Of a DNA stretch of 64,000 nucleotides, positions 35,211 to 43,658 are shown piece after piece. The notes under the pieces were generated by a model. It worked only from the letters and a program-made list of their open reading frames with translations. It had not been told where the DNA came from and did not search any database. Origin of the DNA: Eudorina sp. 2006-703-Eu-15 (lineage: Eukaryota > Chlorophyta > Chlorophyceae > Chlamydomonadales > Volvocaceae); contig BDSI01000130.1 in the NCBI GenBank assembly GCA_003117195.1, positions 186,001 through 250,000 of the forward strand, given 5' to 3'. Each line of letters begins with the position of its first letter. Position 1 is the stretch's first letter. The position numbers and the translations under genes are program-made.

Positions 35211-36470
35211 TCAGTGGCCGGCCGCCGGCTCAGTGGCCGGCTCCGGATCCCCTGATGTCAGCTGGCCAGCCCCGTTAGCCGGCTTCCCAACCCCCGTGGC
35301 CGGCTCGCCTGGCCCTTCTGCCGTGGCCCGTTCCTTGTCGTGGGCTCGCCGGCCCAGTTGGCACTTGGCAGGCTCCCCATTCTCGGACACCGGCTCACCA
35401 GCCCCGTTAGCCGGCTTCCCAACCTCAGTGGCCGGCTCGCCAGGCCCGTTTGCCGGCTCTCCATCCCCCCAAGGTGCCGTGAACTCGCCGTTCCGGCCGA
35501 GGGCTAGTTCGGCTACATCCTCGCCGCTGTGCTCCTCACTGCTGCTATGCTCATCGTCATCGGCTCCACTGTTGCTGCCAGGGATAGAGCTACCACTGTC
35601 CTCCGGCTCCGTGATCTGCTGGGGCGTCCTCCCAGGCCTGAGCCGCTCAAGTGTGCCTGCACTGTGAAGGATGTCCAGCACCATCTTCTGTTTCCAGAGG
35701 CACGCCATGTCCTGCACCGTGCTCTTCACGGCCGCCACTTCCGAGGTGTCCTCCCGCAGCACCTTGAAGTGCTGCACGATGTACTCAGCCTGTGTGGGTA
35801 CCACACAAGAAATTGCAAACGTTAACCTTGTTATGTCACCATCTATGGATCACTCGGCAATTCTATGTAGCATAGATATCTCGACCATCCATGTCTTTGC
35901 CGTTTCTAACGCCACCGGTGACACACCTTACCTGATCTGGTGTTGGCTGGCCCCAGCGGATGCCCATTGAGCGCAGCAAGCATTTCACACCCGCTGCAGC
36001 GTCCCGCTTGTGACAGCCTAGCTGCTTCGCGATTCATTCAATCCCGACATCCTTCTGCACATTGCTGCCGTTGTTCTGGCTGATGTAAGCCCGGTGCCAG
36101 AGCATCCGCGGGATTAGCCTTTAGGTCTTACATTTGGTATCGAGACCAGTGCCGTACCCTTATGTGGTGGATTAAGGTCGGCGGTTCGATCCCTGGCGCA
36201 GCCATTACCGGCCCTTGTGTGGTGGATCAAGGACGGTACGAACCCGTGCTAATCTGGTAAAACCGGCATACGGTGGGGTGGCCCAATGCCTGGCGCCGAG
36301 GACGGCTTGCTCCTAAGGGGGGGAGTATAAGCCCGGTGCCAGAGCATTAGCCTTTAGGTCTTACAGCTGAATGCCCACTCAAGGTCCTTCTTGTCCACTC
36401 AAGGTCCTTCTTGTCGATGATGCCCCGCGGCTGCTGCTCTCCCTCGCTCTCCTCCCTGCTGCCTGCAGGT
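35211..36470 (-). pseudogene. Unknown gene interrupted by a TRIM, with internal stop and duplication
   Basis: Reading on the minus strand: SREESEGEQQPRGIIDKKDL and EW (36,470-36,390), TRIM insertion, QNNGSNVQKDVGIE, an in-frame TGA, IAKQLGCHKRDAAAGVKCLL then RSMGIRWGQPTPDQ, donor near 35,932, acceptor at 35,790, and AEYIVQHFKVLREDTSEVAA onward, followed by an acidic stretch and Gly-Glu/Lys-Pro-Ala repeats to 35,211. Removing the TRIM and one TSD joins EWAFS to QNNGS. A 21-bp segment (GACAAGAAGGACCTTGAGTGG) is tandemly duplicated near 36,380-36,420 and adds a frame problem. The family is not recognised; the repeat-rich surroundings suggest a transposon-encoded protein. Confidence 0.55.
36084..36365 (+). 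mobile_element. TRIM retrotransposon (copy 2), with decayed right repeat
   Basis: This is the same element as at 32,095. The left terminal repeat 36084-36132 is identical in its 49 bp. The right repeat 36326-36365 has TG changed to TA and an 8-bp deletion (CCGCGGGA). The primer-binding site and the purine tract are present. A perfect 5-bp target-site duplication, GCTGA, stands at 36079-36083 and 36366-36370. It interrupts an exon of a minus-strand pseudogene. Confidence 0.92.
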
Positions 36471-36607
36471 CAGTAGTCATATCCCATCATTGTCAGATGC
36501 CTGAGGTCGAGCGGACGGTCTAAGATGTAGTCAGCCCAGACGAGGCCCGCGCTGTAAGAGAATCAGGCCAGGGCAACCCACGTCCGCCCAGGGGAAGCAG
36601 GGGCAAG

Positions 36608-36738
36608 GTTGCGAAACTGCACCTTTTCCTATGTCTTGTATACTCTGACGAGCCATTCGGTGATACCATCAAGGGAAAAATGTCGGGGTACGGCAAAATG
36701 TCTGGAGCCGGCAACCGACTCTGGGAATCCTTCTTGCT
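36608..36738 (+). repeat. Repeat B, uninterrupted copy (empty site)
   Basis: It runs from GCGAAACTGCACCTTTTCC through GATACCATCAAGGGAAAAAT to GGAGCCGGCAACCGACTCTG and CTTCTTGCT. The same sequence occurs at 39,204-39,269 plus 40,832-40,897 but split by a 1,566-bp element, so this copy shows the pre-insertion state. Confidence 0.85.
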
Positions 36739-37016
36739 CCCGTGAAGGCAGATGTGATCCGAGTTGCAGTCCGGGACCCAGCCCAGAAACGAGGTCCCTT
36801 TGCCCGGCGGCACCCTGCTTGCGCAGCCTACTCCCGGCCTCACACAGCCAATAGCAAACACAGCAGACAGCCCCACGCCCGTGAAGGCAGATGCTATCCG
36901 AGATGCAGTCCAGGACCCAGCCCAGAAACGAGGTCCCTTTGCCCGGCGGCACCCTGCTAGCGCTTGCACAGCCTACTCCTGGCCTCACACAGCCAATAGC
37001 AAACAAAGCAGACAGC
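36739..37016 (+). repeat. ~138-bp tandem duplication
   Basis: Two copies beginning CGTGAAGGCAGATG and ending GCAGACAGCC (about 36,739-36,873 and 36,886-37,016), with a few substitutions and an insertion of about 6 bases in the second. It directly abuts the left arm of the inverted duplication. Confidence 0.85.
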
Positions 37017-37730
37017 CTTGAAGGCATTGATGGCAGAGGGCCGTGTGGGGGCCTGCTCGGGCTACTTAAGGCATGGGGCCGTGTGGGGGCCTGCTCAGGC
37101 TACTTATTAAGGCATGGAGCGGGCACAGCTTGGGGCTGGCCTCGGGGTGGGTGGGGTGGGTGGGCCTGCTTGGGCTATCAAAGGCTTAGTGATAGGGCCG
37201 GGTCCGGTGTGGGCTTACAAAAGGCTGGGCAGGCCTGGATTCAGCCATGGTGTGCCACTCTTTGCCACTCTTACACCTCTGCAATCTTTTCCCGTCTATA
37301 TGATAAACGGCAGAATGCGTGCAGGCAAGTGCAGGTATGGCGCTGGTGATGCACTGGCGCACCTGCCGGGCAGGCAAGTGCGGCTACATCCTGCGGTCAG
37401 GGCAGGTGCGCTGTACAAGTGCCCAGCGTGGAACCGCCCGTCAATCATGGAGCGCAAGCTCGACAAGCTCCTCAAGAACCAGGCCGAAATGAAGGAGAAC
37501 CTGGCCGAAGTGCAGGAGAACCAGGCCGAAATGAAGAAGAACCTGGCCGAAGTGCAGGAGAACCAGGCCGAAATTAAGAACATCACGCAGCTGACGACGG
37601 ACACGGCAGTGAACAAGGTGTTGGTCGCTGTCAATCTAACACCTGCGGTGTCACTGGTGCTGGGAGTTCTGTACTTTGTGTACAACAACTTCTAGACTGT
37701 GAAGACAGGCAGGGCTTCTCCGCGCGTTGG
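37016..37730 (+). repeat. Inverted duplication, left arm
   Basis: Arm of about 715 bp whose reverse complement is found at 37,893-38,640, separated by a 162-bp spacer. The left arm has an extra tandem copy of a ~48-bp GGCCGTGTGGGGGCCTGCTC segment near 37,039-37,110. The arms carry homologous, intact ORFs. Confidence 0.88.
37114..37695 (+). CDS. Coiled-coil, tail-anchored membrane protein of unknown function (left-arm copy)
   Basis: A 193-aa open frame. The convincing part is the C-terminal ~85 residues from MERKLDKLLKNQAEMKENLA. A 14-residue heptad repeat (NQAEMKKNLAEVQE) is present about 2.5 times, followed by ITQLTTDTAVNKVLVAVNLT and a hydrophobic helix (PAVSLVLGVLYFVYNNF) at the extreme C-terminus, the form of a tail-anchored protein. 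The upstream part may not be coding, so the true start could be the internal ATG at about 37,447. The function is unknown. The mirror copy at 37,928-38,581 differs in repeat number yet stays open, which argues for selection or recent origin. Confidence 0.55.
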   Translation: MERAQLGAGLGVGGVGGPAWAIKGLVIGPGPVWAYKRLGRPGFSHGVPLFATLTPLQSFPVYMINGRMRAGKCRYGAGDALAHLPGRQVRLHPAVRAGALYKCPAWNRPSIMERKLDKLLKNQAEMKENLAEVQENQAEMKKNLAEVQENQAEIKNITQLTTDTAVNKVLVAVNLTPAVSLVLGVLYFVYNNF

Positions 37731-37892
37731 GGCGCGTGACAAGTTTGGGCTCACCACTGGCCCAGGGGCATGACAGCAACATGCAGCTTGCCGGCAAGAG
37801 AGCAGAATCGATCACCCAAGCCACGCAGCCTGGGCGGGGGGCGAACGGCAGCATATGCCAGCCGTCACAGGGATGCTGCCGTACATGTAATT

Positions 37893-38640
37893 CCAACACG
37901 CGGAGAAGCCCTGCCTGTCTTCACAGTCTAGAAGTTGTTGTACATGAAGTACAGAACTCCAAGCACCAGTGACGCCGCCGGCATAAGATTGACAGCGACC
38001 AACACCTTGTTCACTGCCATGTCCGTCGTCAGCTGCGTGATGTTCTTCTTCATTTCGGCCTGGTTCTCCTGCACTTCAGCCAGGTTCTTCTTCATTTCGG
38101 CCTGGTTCTCCTGCACTTCGGCCAGGTTCTTCTTCATTTCGGCCTGGTTCTCCTGCACTTCGGCCAGGTTCTCCTTCATTTCGGCCTGGTTCTTGAGGAG
38201 CTTGTCGAGCTTGCGCTCCATGATTGACTTGTTGAGCTTGCGCTCCATGATTGACGGGCGGTTCCACGATGGGCACTTGTACGGCGCACCTGCCCTGACC
38301 GCAGGATGTAGCCGCACTTGCCTGCCCGGCAGGTGCGCCGGTGCATCACCAGTGCCGTACCCGCACTTACGTGCACGCATTCTGCTGTTTATCATATAGA
38401 CGGGAAAAGGTTGCAGAGGTGTAAGAGTGGCAAAGAGTGGCACACCATGGCTGGATCCAGGCCCGCCCAGCCTTTTGTAAACCCACACCGGACCCGGCCC
38501 TATCACTAAGCCTTTGATAGCCCAAGCAGGCCCATGCACCCCACCCACCCCGAGGCCAGCCCCCAGCTGTGCCCGCTCCATGCCTTAATAAGTAGTCCGA
38601 GCAGGCCCCCACACGGCCCTCTGCCATCAATGCCTTCAAG
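37893..38640 (-). repeat. Inverted duplication, right arm
   Basis: Reverse-complement partner of 37,016-37,730. The outer end reads CTTGAAGGCATTGATGGCAG on the minus strand and the inner end is the GGCAGGGCTTCTCCGCG segment. It is longer than the left arm in the coiled-coil repeat region. Confidence 0.88.
37928..38581 (-). CDS. Coiled-coil, tail-anchored membrane protein (right-arm copy)
   Basis: A 217-aa open frame, mirror homolog of the left-arm ORF. It has one more 42-bp (14-aa) NQAEMKKNLAEVQE unit and an extra MERKLNKSI segment before MERKLDKLLKNQ. It has the same C-terminal hydrophobic helix (PAASLVLGVLYFMYNNF). The two genes point at each other. The differences are in whole repeat units, so the frame is kept. 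Confidence 0.55.
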   Translation of the reverse strand: MERAQLGAGLGVGGVHGPAWAIKGLVIGPGPVWVYKRLGGPGSSHGVPLFATLTPLQPFPVYMINSRMRARKCGYGTGDAPAHLPGRQVRLHPAVRAGAPYKCPSWNRPSIMERKLNKSIMERKLDKLLKNQAEMKENLAEVQENQAEMKKNLAEVQENQAEMKKNLAEVQENQAEMKKNITQLTTDMAVNKVLVAVNLMPAASLVLGVLYFMYNNF

Positions 38641-39203
38641 GCATTCAGAGGAAAACTAGCAAATATTTCCCAGCTCTGCACTAGGAGGTCCCACACTGTC
38701 CACACACAACCCGTGCAAGCCCTCTCCCACTTTTAAGGCCCCCGCCTGTTCCGCCCCCGCCCCCGCCCCGCACAAGCCATCACCCTGTGTTATCAGGCTC
38801 CCAAGCGGTCCGCACCGGCCCGCGCAAGCCCATCCCCTGCCATCTAAGGCCCCGAGTGGTCCGCCCGGTCAACTTACTTATACATCTTCCCCGCAAGCAA
38901 GTCTCCGAGGGGCGCCCAAGAGATGAAGCAAGATTGACGGGGAATCTACGAGGTGCAAGGGACAAAGCTGGTAGGCAAGTTTCCAGAAAGCACATTCAGC
39001 TTGCAAGCATTTCGTGACTAGGCTATTGCGTTTGCTTTAGAGGCTTGGCCCATGACGAGAAACTACCACGGAGCTGCAGCACACGTATTGCAGCGCAGTC
39101 GACACTTGCTGAATCATTCCAAAATGCAGTGGAAGAGCGCTTACCGCGAGGTTTGCGAAGTGAGCCTTGCGGTGGAATGTTAGCCTATGAGGCAAAAGCT
39201 AGG
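38641..39203. other. Non-coding gap
   Basis: Between the inverted duplication and repeat B. There is C-rich sequence near 38,700-38,780, and no supported gene. Confidence 0.4.
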
Positions 39204-39269
39204 CGAAACTGCGCCTTTTTCTATGTCTTGTATACTCTGACCAGCCATTTGCCGATACCATTAAGGAGG
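39204..39269 (+). repeat. Repeat B, left half of split copy
   Basis: Matches 36,608-36,674 up to GATACCATTAAG, where the inverted-repeat element begins. Confidence 0.85.
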
Positions 39270-39742
39270 GTGGTCGCGCAACGTTTTTGGCACTTCGTAG
39301 TACAGGGAGGGGGTCCGGACCACCCCTCCTCCCCCATCATTCTTCCTTGCCCCTCCCATGGCATCCATGGGCTTAGCGCGTTCCGTAGCTGTGCGTTGGG
39401 TTGCGCCGTCGTAATTACAACACAGTTCCAGAGTCCCTAGCGGTAACCATGAAACCTGATCTTCACATCGTTCATGATAAACCTTGTAAGCAAACAGCGC
39501 TGAGAAGCTTGGGCTTACAACACGGCAGGGCTGGGCACATTCCTTCAGTGAAGGAGTCCATTTGAACTCTTCCGAAGCACCGCATTTCACTACTGGCATG
39601 TCGGCTGTAATCGAAGCACCTGTTCGCTTCACTTTTAGTAGACTCTGTCAAAATAGCGACGCTGGTAGTTCAATGTTGTTCAGGCATCCAGTGTGTGCGA
39701 ACATCCGATGTTTCTCGTTTTACAATGGAATATAAGGGGCCT

Positions 39743-40501
39743 CTATGATGTATGAAACATGAACCCGATCCCTGAATATGTTGATTGGATTGGCGCCCGA
39801 GGCAGCCCCGCCTTGGAAGCTAGCACACGGCAGTGTACGACAACGCGCATACTTCCAACATCGCCCGATCCGCATGTGCGTGCACGCGACGCATTTAGCT
39901 GCGCTCCAAAGTCACGCGTTGAACTGCAACTGGTATGGCACGGCTTGCGACGCAACAGGGTGACCCACCAGCATGTACTGCTGTGGCGCGTACGAAGCGT
40001 TGCCGTTGCCGAGACCCTGGATCGACCTAATCTCCTCTTCCTCCCATCTGATCTCGCCATACCCTGCCACCGCTCCATATCTCGCCTGACCTGATTGAAC
40101 TGCCCATTCATCTGCAGCGCGTTAAGGAGTGCATGGTGGATTGGCACACCCGTGCTTGCTGCCTCAAACACCGATCTGCCACCCCCAATCCCACCGCCAC
40201 CTGGCAGGGTAACACTGCCTTGCATTGCTGCAGACCCAGCCCGCGCCTCCGCTACCATGGCTGCGTCCGGGGCGCCAGTGAAGCGCTGCATGGGGCCCAA
40301 GCCCCCTCCCGCCACCCCCACATCCAAGCCCGTATACGGCCCGGCAACTTGAGGCCGCACGCCGCCCGCCTGCGCCTGCACGTTGGCTGCTGCCAGTGCG
40401 ATAGCGTCAGCGGCGGCATTGAAGCGCTGCATGGGGCCCAAGCCCCCTCCCGCCACCCCCACATCCAAGCCAGCATACGGCCCGGCAACCTGAGGCCGCA
40501 C
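39743..40501 (-). CDS. ORF inside the inverted-repeat element, with 47-residue tandem duplication
   Basis: An open frame of 252 codons on the minus strand. The first ~90 residues contain two copies of a unit with VRPQVAGPYAGLDVGVAGGG and LGPMQRF, 141 bp apart. Then ALLNALQMNGQFNQVRRDME could form a helix. The last part (from about 39,990 down) has little protein-like character. No family is recognised. It may be a captured fragment or a degenerate ORF of the element. Confidence 0.35.
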   Translation of the reverse strand: MRPQVAGPYAGLDVGVAGGGLGPMQRFNAAADAIALAAANVQAQAGGVRPQVAGPYTGLDVGVAGGGLGPMQRFTGAPDAAMVAEARAGSAAMQGSVTLPGGGGIGGGRSVFEAASTGVPIHHALLNALQMNGQFNQVRRDMERWQGMARSDGRKRRLGRSRVSATATLRTRHSSTCWWVTLLRRKPCHTSCSSTRDFGAQLNASRARTCGSGDVGSMRVVVHCRVLASKAGLPRAPIQSTYSGIGFMFHTS

Positions 40502-40519
40502 ACCGCCCGCCTGTGCCTA
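40280..40519. repeat. 141-bp period tandem duplication
   Basis: GAAGCGCTGCATGGGGCCCA and the following ~100 bases recur 141 bases later (40280-40379 and 40421-40519) with few changes, inside the element-borne ORF. Confidence 0.88.
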
Positions 40520-40831
40520 CCCTATCAACCATTTTCAATAGTACGCTGCGCCATCGATCAGTGACGGTCGGACTGCAAATGCCGGCTGACGCAAGGAACG
40601 CACTCTATATGTTGTTGGCTTCCCAAACGGACGTATAATCTGCACATTTATCCATGTGAAGTTGCCAAGCGGATCTGCGGCATAACGCTTGTACGGCCAT
40701 GGCCGTACGCGTGCCGTACTAATGATTGTTGGGCGAGAGGGTACCTCAGACCACCCCTCCCCCCCCATCATTCGTTACTCCCACACCCCCATTACCCTAC
40801 GAGGTGGCAAAAAAGTTGCACGACCACCCTC

Positions 40832-40897
40832 TAAGGGAAAAATGTCGGTACGGCAAAATGTCTGGAGCCGGCAACCGACTCTGGGAAACCTTCTTGC
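40832..40897 (+). repeat. Repeat B, right half of split copy
   Basis: Continues the uninterrupted copy at 36,608-36,738 from TAAGGGAAAAATGTCGG to CTTCTTGCT. Confidence 0.85.
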
Positions 40898-43658
40898 TGA
40901 GCCCTCAATTCTCCTCGCTGAGCTGATTGTGACATAGTGGGAATTCTCAAAGCTTAGCCGCACACTTCATTTCAATCGTCGCGCGGCCAGCGACGTCGCG
41001 GCACCTCGTGCCCGCCCGGAAAGACCATTTCGTGATATTGCTGTCTTGTTAGCGCTCATTTCGGGTATACTATAGCTCCGTGTTAGCCGGCGCGGTCTGT
41101 GACGCCGTCCGAGGCGCGGGGCGCGGCGCACGCAGCCCGATGCAGCGTGCCCACTTAGCGCAGAGGTCAGGATGGAACACCCAACGGTCCACGCACGCCG
41201 GTGTGCTGCTTGCATCTCCACCACGCCGACCGTAGCCGGCGGTTCAAAGGATGTGCGGCGGCCGTGTGTGGGTGGATTTCATCGTTTGCCTCCGCCGCCG
41301 CCTTTCCCGCCACGGTTCCACAGCCTGACGGCGAGGCCTAGCGGGACCATAATGTCGGCGAGTTGACGCAGGTAAGTGCTAAGTAGCCGGCATCAGGTGG
41401 GTCGACGGTTGTGATCCTCACTGCGCCGCTGTGCATGTATGCACGTTGTCTTGGGTGCTATGCCGTCATGTGTTGAGGATTGCAGTACGACACGCGGACA
41501 CGCACGGCAGCACCGGCCATTCACAAGTGATGGCCCTATGGGTTTATGTCTGACACGGTATGCCGTCCTAGCCCCCATCTGACGCGCGTCTGTGCTCTTG
41601 TCGGTTGCAGCGCTGGCTCGGTGGTTGCTCCCTTGAGCCTGAACGGGTTCTGGTCCCCGGTGTGGAAGTGGCAGGTCCTGGGCCCCTGGCTGACGAGGCG
41701 CCAATGCAGTGCCCCGATGGGGCGATCGGGTCAAGGTGATCTGTGGGGAAACGTTCAGGCGGGGCCCGCCCAGTGTGGCAGTGTCTGAGCGTTTCCTGCC
41801 CTCCTGTCCCGCAACGCAGTAGGGAGTCGGGGGCTCAGGGGCTGCTGTGACGTGCTGTGACGATGAAAGACAAGGCGCAGCAATGCACGCGCGTGTTAGT
41901 GTATGTGTAAAAGATAAATGAGCCGCGAGTGTGTGTGTCGGTCGGTCGGACAAACGGGTGTAGAGCCGCGGCGCCAAGTACGGCACCACTTGTCCGGCGG
42001 CTGTCCTACCCACTGCAAATGCAGGTTACAAATTGTGGCGCGGAGCGACCCGGCGGTGCACTCGTGCCTTCCACGGAGGCCAACCAAGGGATGGTCCACC
42101 TTCCGACAGCCCTTGGAGTGTTCCATTGGAGTGAAGACAGTGCACGGGCCAGCCGATGCTCTGACCGGATTTGAGTGCCGGGCTGATAAGGGGTGTCGAA
42201 TGACGCAGCGGTGCTGGCGCAACGTCTGTTCCGGACCGACATCCAGCGCCGGGTACTCAAGCGGTGCCGGCACAAGTAGTGTGATGCCGGGGCGACATCG
42301 CCTGTGCTCCAGGTGTGTCGTCCGGCGGTCACACGGGCCTGACTCAGCCCAGCAAGACGCAGATGTGCGTCAGAATCAACACAGAATCCGCACTGGCCAC
42401 GTGTCCGTGCAACAGCAGCTTTCACAGCACCCTGCCGACCCTGCTCGTGCACACAGGAGCAGCCAGCCACCCTCCGTGTCGGGTGCGTGCCGGTGTAGGG
42501 GTAGGAGAAGAGGTAGCTGCAGCCGGGGTGAGAGCGCGTGTGGCCGTGGACTCCATGGCAATGAGGGTTGGGCTCGGTCCCGAGCAACATGCTCCGTGCC
42601 CCCCAACTTTAGCAAGAGCCACGTATGCGCCCATCGACCCCATCGACGACGTCGGAAGAGGCGCATCCTGACATGGGGTTAGCGACGTGCCGCACTCCCC
42701 CAGATGCACAAGGCGCCCACCAGCCATGTCCGCGTGCGTGCGCCACCAGCGCCACCCAGGCCGCAACCCTACCCCCAACACATCACATGAGCGCCATCGA
42801 TCGTCGGATGGAAGTGGGGATCCGCCCTCCGCGCACCACCTGAGCGGCCTCCATGACTCCGGCAGCAGCTGGCACATGGAGAAAGGATCAGGACACAACA
42901 ACCCACCCATGATCCATTCCACGCTCTCGCGCTGGGGGGCCCTTCCCTTCGCTGGGGCGCTGTTGCACACCTTGCTGCTTCACGATACACTCTCGCATCA
43001 CCCGTGCATCCGATCTAGAAGCATCAGTCCCACGCACCACAACCGCCACCACCACCACCACCGCCACCACCACCACCACCGCCGCCACCACCACCAGGAG
43101 GAAGTGTGATGTCCTGTCATTTCCAACGCGACGGCCTCCGCAACCCTGCATCCAGGCCCCGGGTCCATCGCAACCGTGGACCCCAACCTACATCCAGCAA
43201 CTGAGCGACCCAGATCCTTCGCCCCGGCACCGGGCATCCTGCCCTTTGGCCCCTCCCTCCCTCCTTGGCCTATAAGCTGTCATGTCACTGCCTCGCCAAA
43301 CGGCGCGCTCGCGGCCTGTGTCCGACCCGGGTCTCTCACGCGACACATCTCCTCTCCTCAGTCCTCACCCAACAGGCCGTGCCATCCTGCCGCCTCCAGT
43401 CATCCTGCCGCGGACTCCACCTTTCCCCGACGCGCTCGCACCCCACGCTGCTCCTGGGACAGACCCGCTCCGCACTCTCGAATCGATGGCCGTCCCTCCG
43501 CCGGTATCCGCGACACAGCTCCGCTGTCCACCATACGTTGCGCGCGGTGCGGGATGGTGCCATGCGCACCGGCTGGCTGGCCGATTGACTGGCGGGAGCG
43601 GGTGCTGCGGGTACGCGGTCGCAGCTGCGCCCCAGGCAGGTCAGCGACCTGCGGGCTC
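40898..43658. other. Long region without a supported gene
   Basis: Several long open frames exist on both strands but none shows a recognisable domain or consistent splice structure. It contains a (CCA/CCG)n tract near 43,038-43,095 and a TGAGCCGCGAGTGTGTGTG motif at 41,918-41,936 shared with 56,286-56,304. It includes the 3' flank of the DCN1-like gene. An unrecognised gene cannot be excluded. Confidence 0.4.

Larger units (their letters stand above)
39266..40831. mobile_element. 1,566-bp terminal-inverted-repeat DNA element with known empty site
   Basis: 34-bp terminal inverted repeats (39266-39299 and 40798-40831) begin GAGGGTGGTCG and match at 30 of 34 positions. TAAG flanks both ends (39262-39265 and 40832-40835). 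Joining the flanks with one TAAG restores CCATTAAGGGAAAAATGTCG, as in the uninterrupted paralog at 36,608-36,738 (CCATCAAGGG...). This fixes the boundaries and gives a 3-4 bp target-site duplication (TAA or TAAG). Subterminal GACCACCCCTCC/CCCCATCATTC blocks occur near both ends in direct orientation. No transposase motif is seen inside, so it is probably non-autonomous. The superfamily is not determined. Confidence 0.88.

Noticed and set aside
41172..41366. Small ORF MEHPTVHARRCAACISTTPT with proline-rich end
   Set aside because: No domain, no codon or splice support; many comparable frames occur in this region by chance.
41918..42682. 254-codon open frame in the gene-poor region
   Set aside because: Composition looks random and no homology is recognised; long open frames are expected in GC-rich DNA.
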